DNA of 64,000 nt from Ulvibacterium marinum (GTDB lineage: Bacteria; Bacteroidota; Bacteroidia; Flavobacteriales; Flavobacteriaceae), in contig NZ_RBCJ01000005.1 of NCBI RefSeq assembly GCF_003626755.1, positions 310,001-374,000 on the forward strand. The letters run 5' to 3'. This document shows, in pieces, positions 1-8,736 of this stretch. Within the stretch, counting starts at the first letter, position 1; every line of letters starts with the position of its first letter. Both the position numbers and the translations under genes were made by a program. The notes under the pieces were generated by a model. That model saw nothing but the letters and a program-made list of their open reading frames with translations, was not told the origin of the DNA and ran no database searches.

Positions 1-59
1 TAGGCAGATTTCATTTCGTCCTCAATGTTGATAGGAATCAATTTTTCTCCTTCCGCCAT
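1..59 (-). CDS. gyrA: DNA gyrase subunit A, N-terminal fragment (cut by window edge)
   Basis: Only the first 19 codons are inside the window, read on the minus strand from the ATG complementary to 57-59. They encode MAEGEKLIPINIEDEMKSA, which matches the characteristic N-terminus of Bacteroidota GyrA. GyrA is the breakage-reunion subunit that, with GyrB, introduces negative supercoils into DNA using ATP. The gene diverges from clpC, an arrangement common in flavobacteria. The identification rests on the short N-terminal signature only. Confidence 0.85.
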   Translation of the reverse strand, partial: MAEGEKLIPINIEDEMKSA

Positions 60-318
60 TATTAAAATCTTGTTGTTTTAGTTCATCAAAAAAGCATGCC
101 AATATACGGAAAATAGAGGCTTTTAAAGCATATCCAAAAGACTTTATTCAATTATTTATCAACACTTTCACCCCCTCTTTTCGTTGATAATTACCCTGTT
201 AATTATTTTGTAAATCAATGCTTTTTTCGTCATTTAGGACTAGTTTATCGAATATAGGTACGGTATTTGTCCGAGATAAGGCTAGATTTACTAATTTTAT
301 AGATGAAAGAAAATTTCT
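60..318. promoter_or_regulatory. Divergent gyrA/clpC intergenic region
   Basis: This AT-rich 259-base spacer must hold the promoters of both gyrA (minus) and clpC (plus). On the plus strand, TTG at 267-269 followed 22 bases later by TAATTTTA at 292-299 is a one-mismatch version of the Bacteroidota -33/-7 promoter. It would give clpC a very short leader. I see no CIRCE-type inverted repeat and no convincing gyrA promoter. Confidence 0.35.
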
Positions 319-2868
319 ATGGATGATAATTTTTCACCTAGGGTCAAGGATGTGATTGCTTACAGCAAAGAGGAAGCATTAAGACTCGGGCATGACTTTA
401 TAGGTACCGAACATTTGATGTTGGGACTTTTGCGTGATGGGAATGGAAAAGCCATCAGCATATTGGACGCCTTGGATGTAGACCTGGACCATTTGCGACG
501 AAAAGTCGAGATTCTAAGTCCCTCCAATCCGAACCCTAGCGGCATACAAAAAGACAAAAAAAATCTGCATTTGACCAGACAGGCGGAGCGGGCACTAAAA
601 ACAACATTTCTTGAAGCCAAGCTTTTTCAAAGTTCTTCCATAAATACGGCACATTTGTTATTGTGCATTTTGCGCAATGAAAACGACCCCACTACCAAAC
701 TTCTTCACAAGTTAAAAGTAGACTATGATGGGGTAAAGGAGCAATTCAAATTCATGATTACCAGTGATGATGATATTGTGGATGCACCCACTTCCGAATC
801 ATTTCCAAGTGACTCGGATGATGCCGCCGAAGGAAAAGAGAGCACCTTTGGAACCTCTTCTGGACAAAAAGGGAACAAAAAATCCAAAACTCCGGTTCTG
901 GACAATTTTGGAAGGGACCTTACCCGATTGGCGGAGGAAAACCGACTTGATCCCGTAGTAGGTAGAGAAAAGGAAATAGAACGGGTATCCCAGATTTTAA
1001 GTAGGCGTAAGAAAAACAACCCCCTTCTGATAGGGGAACCTGGAGTAGGAAAAAGTGCTATTGCGGAAGGTCTGGCACTTCGCATCATAAATAAGAAAGT
1101 ATCCCGCATATTATATAACAAACGTGTTGTGACCTTGGATTTGGCATCCTTGGTAGCCGGCACTAAATATCGAGGTCAGTTTGAAGAGCGTATGAAGGCG
1201 GTAATGAACGAACTTGAAAAGAACGACGACGTTATCCTCTTCATAGACGAGATTCATACTATAGTTGGTGCTGGTGGAGCTACTGGAAGTTTAGATGCCT
1301 CCAATATGTTTAAACCCGCACTTGCCCGAGGGGAAATTCAATGTATTGGAGCCACCACCTTGGACGAGTATAGACAATATATTGAAAAGGACGGTGCACT
1401 TGAAAGACGTTTCCAAAAGGTTATCGTTGAGCCTACATCTGTGGAAGAGACTATTGAGATTCTTCAGAATATCAAAGAAAAGTATGAAGATCACCATAAT
1501 GTAGAATATACAGACGAGGCCATTATTGCCTGCGTGAAGCTGACCAATCGCTATATGACAGATCGGTTCCTTCCGGACAAGGCCATTGACGCCATGGATG
1601 AAGCAGGATCACGAGTGCATATTGTAAATATGGATGTTCCTAAACAGATATTGGAACTGGAAAAACAATTGGAGGACGTCCGCGAGCTTAAAAATAGTGT
1701 AGTCAAAAAACAAAAATATGAGGAGGCCGCCAAATTAAGGGATGATGAAAAGCGATTAGAAAAGGATTTGGCCACTGCTCAGGAAAAGTGGGAGGAAGAT
1801 AGCAAGCAACACAAAGAAACGGTGAGCGAAGACAATGTGGCAGATGTTGTTTCCATGATGAGTGGCATCCCTGTAAATCGTATAGCCCAAACAGAAAGTA
1901 ACAAGTTGGCCGAATTGCCCGAATTGATAAAAGCCAATGTGATTGGCCAGGATGAAGCAGTAGCTAAAGTGGCCAAGGCTATCCAACGAAATAGGGCCGG
2001 ACTTAAGGATCCCAATAAACCAATTGGTTCCTTTATCTTCTTGGGGCAGACCGGAGTGGGTAAAACACAATTGGCCAAAGTATTGGCCAAGGAATTGTTT
2101 GATTCCGAAGACGCGCTTATTCGAATAGATATGAGCGAGTACATGGAAAAATTCGCCATATCACGATTGGTAGGAGCACCTCCGGGATATGTCGGTTATG
2201 AAGAAGGTGGACAGCTCACGGAAAAGGTTAGAAGAAAGCCATATTCGGTAATTCTACTGGACGAAGTTGAAAAAGCACACCCGGACGTATTCAATATGTT
2301 ATTGCAAGTACTGGATGATGGTTACTTGACCGATAGTCTCGGCAGAAAAATAGATTTCAGGAATACCATTATCATTATGACTTCCAATATCGGTGCCAGA
2401 CAGTTAAAGGATTTTGGACAAGGTGTTGGTTTTGGAACCGCGGCAAAAAAAGCCCAGGAGGACAGTCATCATAAAAGCGTAATAGAGAGTGCCCTTAAAA
2501 AGGCCTTTGCTCCTGAATTTCTTAACCGTATAGACGATGTTATTGTATTTAATCCGTTGGAGCGCGAGCATATTCACAAAATCATCGATATTGAGTTGGA
2601 CAAGCTGTTTGCAAGAATAAAAGATATAGGCTACAATCTTAAGCTCTCGGTAAAGGCCAAGGATTATATAGCTGAAAAAGGATTTGACAAACAATATGGA
2701 GCCAGACCTTTGAAAAGGGCCATTCAAAAGTATATAGAAGATGCTCTGGCCGAGGAAATTGTCAACTCCAAATTGGAAGAGGGCGATAGTATCCAAATGG
2801 ATTTGGACAAAAAGAATGATGAACTGACAATAACGATCAAAAAGGCGGAAAAATCTTCAAAAACCTAA
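319..2868 (+). CDS. clpC: ATP-dependent Clp protease ATP-binding subunit ClpC
   Basis: This Hsp100/AAA+ unfoldase feeds substrates to the ClpP peptidase in the cytoplasm. At 849 residues it is full length. The order is a double Clp-N repeat (about 1-150), an acidic Ser-rich linker, AAA+ module D1 with Walker A GEPGVGKSA near residue 240, a UVR-type coiled motif (KYEEAAKLRDD) near 465, and AAA+ module D2 with GQTGVGKTQ near 576. A VGF tripeptide near 702 matches the ClpP-docking loop. The UVR segment and VGF loop argue for ClpC rather than ClpB. Translation starts at the ATG at 319. The gene diverges from gyrA and is closed by a strong terminator. Confidence 0.95.
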   Translation: MDDNFSPRVKDVIAYSKEEALRLGHDFIGTEHLMLGLLRDGNGKAISILDALDVDLDHLRRKVEILSPSNPNPSGIQKDKKNLHLTRQAERALKTTFLEAKLFQSSSINTAHLLLCILRNENDPTTKLLHKLKVDYDGVKEQFKFMITSDDDIVDAPTSESFPSDSDDAAEGKESTFGTSSGQKGNKKSKTPVLDNFGRDLTRLAEENRLDPVVGREKEIERVSQILSRRKKNNPLLIGEPGVGKSAIAEGLALRIINKKVSRILYNKRVVTLDLASLVAGTKYRGQFEERMKAVMNELEKNDDVILFIDEIHTIVGAGGATGSLDASNMFKPALARGEIQCIGATTLDEYRQYIEKDGALERRFQKVIVEPTSVEETIEILQNIKEKYEDHHNVEYTDEAIIACVKLTNRYMTDRFLPDKAIDAMDEAGSRVHIVNMDVPKQILELEKQLEDVRELKNSVVKKQKYEEAAKLRDDEKRLEKDLATAQEKWEEDSKQHKETVSEDNVADVVSMMSGIPVNRIAQTESNKLAELPELIKANVIGQDEAVAKVAKAIQRNRAGLKDPNKPIGSFIFLGQTGVGKTQLAKVLAKELFDSEDALIRIDMSEYMEKFAISRLVGAPPGYVGYEEGGQLTEKVRRKPYSVILLDEVEKAHPDVFNMLLQVLDDGYLTDSLGRKIDFRNTIIIMTSNIGARQLKDFGQGVGFGTAAKKAQEDSHHKSVIESALKKAFAPEFLNRIDDVIVFNPLEREHIHKIIDIELDKLFARIKDIGYNLKLSVKAKDYIAEKGFDKQYGARPLKRAIQKYIEDALAEEIVNSKLEEGDSIQMDLDKKNDELTITIKKAEKSSKT

Positions 2869-2894
2869 AGAATAGATAGTAAATTTTGGATAAG

Positions 2895-2923
2895 GGAGTC
2901 ATACAGTATGACTCCTTTTTTTA
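2895..2923 (+). terminator. Rho-independent terminator after clpC
   Basis: The arms GGAGTCATA (2895-2903) and TATGACTCC (2907-2915) pair perfectly around a three-base loop and are followed by a run of T from 2916. The hairpin begins 27 bases after the clpC stop codon. A second, weaker hairpin (ACCCTT/AAGGGT, 2926-2941) follows directly. Confidence 0.85.
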
Positions 2924-3069
2924 TGACCCTTAATCAAGGGTGTAGGAAATAAAATACGTAAAATACCCCTGAAAAGCAATATAAACGATATTTGAGCCTT
3001 TAATCTAATTTTTTATAGAAAATCTAGGCTTACATCTACTTTCGTTCCAGACACTATTAAACATACGTA

Positions 3070-3471
3070 ATGAAAGTGGGACAGCCAAAGAAGACAGTTA
3101 TTGTCAGAGAGTATCAATTGGAGATTGGAAAAGTGCAGGTGTACGATAATTATATGGTATCCATTTTTGACGAGGGGGCTACATTGACACTGGAGCGCGC
3201 CTATCAAATTATTGGAATATCGGAAATTCATTTTAGGGGGAAAAATTTTGGCTTTATCAGTCTACGGAAACATTCCTATGCCATAGACCCCACTATTTAC
3301 AATTACTTGAGGGAATTGGAAAATCTAAAGGCCTTCGCCATAGTTTCGGTAAAGGAAGTGGATATGCACAATTTTAAAATAGAAAAACTTTTCTACAAAA
3401 AACCAATGAAGTTCTTTATAGAGTTTAATAATGCCCTGACCTGGGTTAGGCAAAGAGTAAAAGCAAAATAG
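3070..3471 (+). CDS. Conserved small protein of unknown function (STAS/SpoIIAA-like in appearance)
   Basis: This 133-residue soluble protein has no signal peptide or membrane segment. I do not recognise a named family. The alternation of short strands and helices, with a central strand ending in 'FGFISLRKHSYAIDP' and a C-terminal helix 'FNNALTWVRQRV', resembles flavobacterial STAS/SpoIIAA-like orphan proteins. That is a structural impression, not a match. It stands alone between the clpC terminator and the convergent nnr gene. The start is the ATG at 3070; no clear promoter is seen. Confidence 0.65.
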   Translation: MKVGQPKKTVIVREYQLEIGKVQVYDNYMVSIFDEGATLTLERAYQIIGISEIHFRGKNFGFISLRKHSYAIDPTIYNYLRELENLKAFAIVSVKEVDMHNFKIEKLFYKKPMKFFIEFNNALTWVRQRVKAK

Positions 3472-3496
3472 AGTCTTTCCTTGAAGTTTCCTTTAT

Positions 3497-5047
3497 TTAT
3501 TCTTCTCTTTCTTTAGAGGCACGTTCCGATTTGTTTTCAGGTCTGGTGAACAAATCCAAATAAGCCTCACCCATATGTGTTATGATATCCGAAGCGGTAA
3601 GTGCTTGATACCCTATTTTTTCGACAACAATATCCCCCGCCCTACCATGCAGGTAAACACCGAATACTGCAGCGGATAATGGTTCATATCCCTGGGCGAT
3701 CAAGCCTGTTATGATTCCTGCAAGTGCATCGCCGCTCCCAGCTGTGGCCATTCCAGGATTACCTGTGGAATTTATATATCCCTTGTCCTTGTAAATAGTA
3801 ATGGTATGGGCCCCTTTTATAACCAGGACACAGTCATACTTCTTTGAGAAAGCCTTCGCCTTTACAAGTTTATCAAAATCGTCCTTCCAAGTGCCTATTA
3901 ACCTTTCCAGTTCCTTGGGATGAGGCGTAAGGACGGTTTGAGCGGGTATTTTTCCAATCAACTCCTTATGCTTGGAAAGAATGTTCAATCCATCCGCATC
4001 AATAACCAAGGGTTTTTCATTCTTCGACAAAAAATCTGAAAACGCTTTTACCGTTTTATCCGAGACGCCCAAACCGATACCTATCCCTATTACGGTCGGT
4101 TCAATTTCAAAATCCAAATGCTCAATACACTTCTCTCCTTCATCGGTTATGACCATGGCTTCGGAAAGAAAAGTCTGTAGAGGAATATATCCACATTGCG
4201 GTACATAGGCCGTAACCAGGCCGCTTCCAACCTTAAGGCAGGCCTTTGCAGCAAGGGTGACCGCCCCGATCTTACCATGGCTTCCACCGATAATCAAAGA
4301 GTGGCCGAAGGTCCCTTTGTGTGAAAATTTTTCCCTGGGAATATATAAGGGCAGTACCTCATTTTTTCCTATAAGTTCATAATCCGTTTCGGTAGATGCC
4401 ATAAAACTAGGATCTAAACCAATATCCAATACCTCCCAGTTATTGCTATAGATTCCGGTGCCGGGAAGGAAAAAAATCAACTTGGGCGCCTGAAAGCTCA
4501 ACACATAATTGGCCTTGACTACTGCTTTACTCTCCCCTACTCCCCTATCCAAAAATAATCCGGAAGGTACATCTATGGAGAGAATAAAAGCATCCGAATC
4601 ATTTAGATGCCGTATTAATCTACCGACCCAATCATCAGGATTTCTATTTAAACCTATTCCAAAAACTGCGTCTATGATAATATCGTCCCGTCCAATCCCT
4701 GGAAATTCGGACCCTTCCTCCAAAAAAACGGGCCATATTTTTCTTTCCTTCAACCGCTCCAAATTGACAAGGAAGTCCTGGGATCGCTTTTTGCTGTAGT
4801 TCACTACATAAACACCAATATTGTAACCATGATCTTGCAAATGTCTTGCAACGGCAATACCATCGCCACCATTATTGCCGATGCCACAGAATAAATGAAT
4901 TTTTACCTGGGCACCCTGCATACGCCTATGTATCCAATCAAAAATTCCCGTCGCCGCCCTTTCCATAAGCTCTGCACTGGAAATTTGCTGATTCTTAATT
5001 GTGGATTTGTCCGCCAAATAGATTTGTTCAGCAGTGAAAATCTTCAT
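3497..5047 (-). CDS. nnr: Bifunctional NAD(P)H-hydrate epimerase / ADP-dependent dehydratase
   Basis: This enzyme repairs NADHX and NADPHX, the hydrated damage forms of the nicotinamide cofactors. The N-terminal half (about 1-215) is a YjeF_N epimerase with the glycine-rich FCGIGNNGGDG motif. The C-terminal half (about 230-500) is the ribokinase-like ADP-dependent dehydratase, with GGSHGKIGA, the TPHPKELERL motif and GNPGMATAGSGDALAG near residues 430-445, which carries the catalytic Asp. The 516-residue length is standard for the fused enzyme. It is transcribed divergently from thrA. Confidence 0.93.
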   Translation of the reverse strand: MKIFTAEQIYLADKSTIKNQQISSAELMERAATGIFDWIHRRMQGAQVKIHLFCGIGNNGGDGIAVARHLQDHGYNIGVYVVNYSKKRSQDFLVNLERLKERKIWPVFLEEGSEFPGIGRDDIIIDAVFGIGLNRNPDDWVGRLIRHLNDSDAFILSIDVPSGLFLDRGVGESKAVVKANYVLSFQAPKLIFFLPGTGIYSNNWEVLDIGLDPSFMASTETDYELIGKNEVLPLYIPREKFSHKGTFGHSLIIGGSHGKIGAVTLAAKACLKVGSGLVTAYVPQCGYIPLQTFLSEAMVITDEGEKCIEHLDFEIEPTVIGIGIGLGVSDKTVKAFSDFLSKNEKPLVIDADGLNILSKHKELIGKIPAQTVLTPHPKELERLIGTWKDDFDKLVKAKAFSKKYDCVLVIKGAHTITIYKDKGYINSTGNPGMATAGSGDALAGIITGLIAQGYEPLSAAVFGVYLHGRAGDIVVEKIGYQALTASDIITHMGEAYLDLFTRPENKSERASKEREE

Positions 5048-5101
5048 TCAATAAAGGTTTTTGTTTAAAATTGTCAATTCCATAAAAATTGATCCGAACA
5101 T

Positions 5102-5131
5102 TTGATTGGGTTGCTAAAAGTACTACATTTG
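5102..5131 (+). promoter_or_regulatory. Promoter of the thr operon (TTG-N19-TACATTTG)
   Basis: TTG at 5102-5104 and TACATTTG at 5124-5131 are exactly 19 bases apart. This is a perfect match to the Bacteroidota housekeeping promoter (TTG-N19-TAnnTTTG). It predicts a start near 5138 and an untranslated leader of about 175 bases before thrA. A second isolated -7 match (TACCTTTG, 5210-5217) lies downstream but lacks a -33 TTG at the usual distance. Confidence 0.65.
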
Positions 5132-5174
5132 AACCTATCTAAGAAGGGTGCTTTTTAACAAGTAGGACAAACAA

Positions 5175-5240
5175 ATGCTAGTTTCTTCATTCAATACATA
5201 TTGTGTTTTTACCTTTGGTATCACCACCCCTTTGGGGTAA
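5175..5240 (+). CDS. Candidate thr operon leader peptide (21 residues)
   Basis: This short frame runs from ATG 5175 to TAA 5238-5240, inside the predicted leader of thrA. Its last eight residues are FGITTPLG. Over 21 residues it has four Thr and one Ile, with three Thr and the Ile among the last nine codons. These are the two amino acids that regulate thr operons in enterobacteria through thrL. The final codons lie inside a hairpin ACCCC-TTT-GGGGT (5226-5238), and GGGTG at 5146-5150 can pair competitively with CACCC at 5225-5229. There is no obvious U-run after the hairpin, so a classical terminator is not shown. The frame could be fortuitous, especially if transcription starts at the downstream -7 motif. 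Confidence 0.4.
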   Translation: MLVSSFNTYCVFTFGITTPLG

Positions 5241-5312
5241 GCAATTCTATATTTGTCCGTTTTCGCATTTTCTATACCTTAACGCAATAGCAAACTTCAA
5301 TCAGTTTATCAA

Positions 5313-7757
5313 ATGAAAGTTTTAAAATTTGGTGGCACATCCGTAGCCAGCGCAAAAAACATAGCCCTTGTAAAGGATATCGTCTCCCAAAGTGATAACC
5401 TTAAAAACATAGTAGTTGTTTCCGCATTTGGGGGAATAACGGACCTACTTTTGCAAGCTGCCCATTTGGCTTCCGAACAGAATGAGAAGTATAAATCTGT
5501 TCTCAAGGACATAGAGGAGCGGCACTTAAATACTATCAAGCAACTAATTCCAGTTCATGGCCAAAGTAGAATTCTTAGCAAGGTAAAAAGTGACCTCAAC
5601 ATATTGGAAACCCTTTTGGAAGGTTCTTACTTAATAGGGGAAATAACTACTAAATTGTCCGATAAAATTGTTAGTTATGGCGAATTGCTTTCATCTTACA
5701 TCATATTCGAATTCTTCAAGCAAGAACAAATGGATGTTACGTACATGGATAGCAGGGAACTGATCAAAACCAATGACCTGAATGAAAAGGCCGTTGTAAA
5801 TTTTGAGGTCACTGATGCGCTTTGTAAAACTTTCTTTGAAAGTGTACAAAAAAGTATTGTGGTCGCCCCTGGATTCATCTCATCCTCGGAAATGGGAAAT
5901 TCTACTACTTTAGGTAGAGGAGGTTCAGATTACACTGCGGCCATTTTCGCAGCGGCCATGAATGCGGATATTTTGGAAATCTGGACAGACGTTAGTGGTA
6001 TGTATACCGCAAACCCCAAACTTGTAAAACAGGCCAAGGCCTTACCCCATATTTCTTATGAAGAGGCTATGGAGCTATCTCATTTTGGTGCCAAAGTGCT
6101 ATACCCGCCAACAATTCAACCCGTGCTTTCCAAGGGGATTTCTATATTGATCAAGAATACCTTTAAACCCGACGATAAGGGCACGCTTATTACCCAAAAT
6201 AAGAATGGCAAGGGCAAGACCGTTCGGGGTATCAGTCATGTGGAGAACATTGCCCTACTTTCTTTGGAAGGTCCCGGCATGGTGGGTATTCCAGGTATTT
6301 CGAAACGTTTTTTTGAAGTGCTTTCCCAAGCAGGTATCAGCGTTGTATTGATTACCCAAGCCTCGTCCGAGCATTCGATTTGTGTGGGTATTTCAGCGGA
6401 GGATACCGATGAGGCCGTGAATACCGTAAATGCCGCTTTTGAATACGAAATTGATAGAAATAGAATTAAACCGGTAATCGCCGAAGGGAACTTGGCCATT
6501 ATTGCCTTGGTAGGTGATAATATGAAAAGTCATCAAGGGTTAAGTGGTAAAATGTTCAGTACTTTAGGGAGAAATAATGTGAATATTCGGGCTATAGCCC
6601 AAGGAGCCTCTGAACGAAATGTTTCTGCCGTAATCAAAAAAAACGATGTAAAAAAAGCGTTGAACGCCCTTCACGAAGAATTTTTTGAAGAGAACATCAA
6701 ACAGTTGAATCTCTTTGTCATGGGGGTTGGCAATGTTGGTTCCAAGTTTTTGAAACAAGTACAGCAGCAGAAAAAGTACTTGAAAGAAAATTTGAAGCTG
6801 AATATCCGGATTATTGGAATTTCAAATTCACGGACCATGGTATTTGATGAGGACGGTATTGCCCTTAAGAACTGGGAAGGACTATTGGAGAAAGGCGAAA
6901 AGGCGGACAAAAATAGTTTTTTTGATACGGTTCAAAAATTGAACTATCGGAACAGCATTTTTGTGGACAATACGGCCAGTGACGAAGTGGCATCCACATA
7001 TGATGCTTACTTGGGCAATAGTATTTCCGTGGTTACCTGTAACAAAATTGCATGTTCTTCGAATTACGAAAATTATCAAGGCCTTAAAAATATGGCCCGG
7101 GAATACAATGCGCCTTTTTTGTTCGAGACCAACGTTGGTGCCGGTCTACCCATAATCGATACTTTAAAACACCTAATAGCATCTGGAGATAAGGTCCTGA
7201 AAATTCAGGCCGTCCTATCGGGAAGTCTTAATTTTGTATTTAACAATTTCAATGATAAGATTGCGTTCCATGATGTTGTTAAACAAGCTCAAGAGGAAGG
7301 TTATACCGAGCCAGATCCAAAAATTGACCTTAGTGGAATAGATGTAATGCGTAAAATTTTGATCTTGGCCAGGGAAAGTGGAAACCGACTGGAAATTGAC
7401 GATATCGAAAATAAATCCTTTCTCCCCAAAGAGAGTCTCGAGACAAAAAGCAATGAAGATTTCTTTGCTTCCTTGAAAAAGTATGAAAATGATTTTCAGG
7501 ATTTGTATACACAAGCCAACGAAGCGGATTGCAAATTAAAATATGTGGCCCAATATGAAGATGGGAGGGCCAGCGTAGGGTTGCAGCAAATTCCAAAAAA
7601 TCATGACTTTTATAATCTACAAGGAAGTGATAACATTGTTCTGTTCTATACGGAACGGTATCCCAATCAACCCATGATCATAAAAGGCGCGGGTGCGGGA
7701 GCTGAAGTAACCGCTTCGGGAATTTTTGCAGATATCATTCGAATTGGGAATTTTTAA
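5313..7757 (+). CDS. thrA: Bifunctional aspartokinase / homoserine dehydrogenase I
   Basis: This fused enzyme catalyses the first step (aspartate to aspartyl-4-phosphate) and the third step (aspartate semialdehyde to homoserine) of threonine and methionine synthesis. The N-terminal kinase begins with KFGGTSVAS and covers about 1-295. Two ACT regulatory domains lie at about 310-460. The NAD(P)-binding homoserine dehydrogenase starts at about 462 with LFVMGVGNVGSKF and runs to the end, including the GYTEPDPKIDLSG segment. The length of 814 residues is normal for ThrA. It is first in thrABC; thrB follows after 46 bases. ACT domains imply feedback by threonine (family knowledge). Confidence 0.96.
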   Translation: MKVLKFGGTSVASAKNIALVKDIVSQSDNLKNIVVVSAFGGITDLLLQAAHLASEQNEKYKSVLKDIEERHLNTIKQLIPVHGQSRILSKVKSDLNILETLLEGSYLIGEITTKLSDKIVSYGELLSSYIIFEFFKQEQMDVTYMDSRELIKTNDLNEKAVVNFEVTDALCKTFFESVQKSIVVAPGFISSSEMGNSTTLGRGGSDYTAAIFAAAMNADILEIWTDVSGMYTANPKLVKQAKALPHISYEEAMELSHFGAKVLYPPTIQPVLSKGISILIKNTFKPDDKGTLITQNKNGKGKTVRGISHVENIALLSLEGPGMVGIPGISKRFFEVLSQAGISVVLITQASSEHSICVGISAEDTDEAVNTVNAAFEYEIDRNRIKPVIAEGNLAIIALVGDNMKSHQGLSGKMFSTLGRNNVNIRAIAQGASERNVSAVIKKNDVKKALNALHEEFFEENIKQLNLFVMGVGNVGSKFLKQVQQQKKYLKENLKLNIRIIGISNSRTMVFDEDGIALKNWEGLLEKGEKADKNSFFDTVQKLNYRNSIFVDNTASDEVASTYDAYLGNSISVVTCNKIACSSNYENYQGLKNMAREYNAPFLFETNVGAGLPIIDTLKHLIASGDKVLKIQAVLSGSLNFVFNNFNDKIAFHDVVKQAQEEGYTEPDPKIDLSGIDVMRKILILARESGNRLEIDDIENKSFLPKESLETKSNEDFFASLKKYENDFQDLYTQANEADCKLKYVAQYEDGRASVGLQQIPKNHDFYNLQGSDNIVLFYTERYPNQPMIIKGAGAGAEVTASGIFADIIRIGNF

Positions 7758-7803
7758 ACCTCCTTATGGTCAATAAAAAAATTGCCACATCAAATAGGAA
7801 CAT

Positions 7804-8736
7804 ATGCATACCAATAAAATTAAATTATTCTGTCCGGCTACCATCGCCAATATTTCCTGTGGATTTGATGTACTAGGTGTTGCGCTGGATGCCGTTGGGG
7901 ACGAAATGGTAATTCGGAAGGCTAAGGAAAAAGGTATAAAAATTACCAAACTGGAAGGACAGGACTTGCCATTGGAAACCCATTTGAATGTTGCAGGTGT
8001 AGCAGGTATGGCATTGTTGGAACATGTTGATTATGAGGACGGTTTTGAAATAGAGATTTATAAGAAAATCAAGGCCGGAAGCGGGATAGGTAGTAGTGCG
8101 GCCAGTTCTGCAGGAGCCGTTTGGGGCATAAACCAGTTATTGGGCAGACCATTTTCCAATGTGGACCTGGTGAAGTTCGCCATGGAAGGGGAACGATTGG
8201 CCAGTGGTGTTGCCCATGCCGATAATGTTGCCCCAGCCTTGTTGGGTGGATTTACCTTGGTACGTAGTTATGACCCCTTGGATATTATTTCCATACCCAG
8301 CCCTTCCAAATTGTATGCTACGGTAATCCATCCACAAATAGAAGTGAAGACCTCTGATTCACGAAAGATATTGAAGACCAACATTACCTTGGCGGATGGC
8401 ATTAAACAATGGGGCAATGTAGGTGGATTAATTGCAGGGCTTTTCCAAGAAGATTATGAATTGATCGGACGATCATTGGTAGACCATATCGTGGAACCCA
8501 TTCGTTCCATTCTAATTCCAGGATATGACACCATTAAATCCGAATCATTGGAAGCAGGGGCACTGGGTTGTGGAATTTCAGGTTCCGGTCCTTCCATTTT
8601 CGCGTTTAGCAAAGGTGAGACCGTTGCGAAAAGAGTAGCCCATACAATGAAAGAGATATATCAAAAAATAGGGGTCGACTACGATGTACATGTTTCAAGA
8701 ATAAACACATTGGGTATTAAGCCATTAGATCAATGA
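7804..8736 (+). CDS. thrB: Homoserine kinase
   Basis: This GHMP-family kinase phosphorylates homoserine to O-phosphohomoserine. The family ATP-binding motif GSGIGSSAASSAGA is present near residues 95-108, and the C-terminal GHMP motif appears as GCGISGSGPSIFAF near 258. The protein has 310 residues, standard length. Its stop codon overlaps the thrC start (ATGA at 8733-8736), which suggests translational coupling. Confidence 0.95.
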   Translation: MHTNKIKLFCPATIANISCGFDVLGVALDAVGDEMVIRKAKEKGIKITKLEGQDLPLETHLNVAGVAGMALLEHVDYEDGFEIEIYKKIKAGSGIGSSAASSAGAVWGINQLLGRPFSNVDLVKFAMEGERLASGVAHADNVAPALLGGFTLVRSYDPLDIISIPSPSKLYATVIHPQIEVKTSDSRKILKTNITLADGIKQWGNVGGLIAGLFQEDYELIGRSLVDHIVEPIRSILIPGYDTIKSESLEAGALGCGISGSGPSIFAFSKGETVAKRVAHTMKEIYQKIGVDYDVHVSRINTLGIKPLDQ

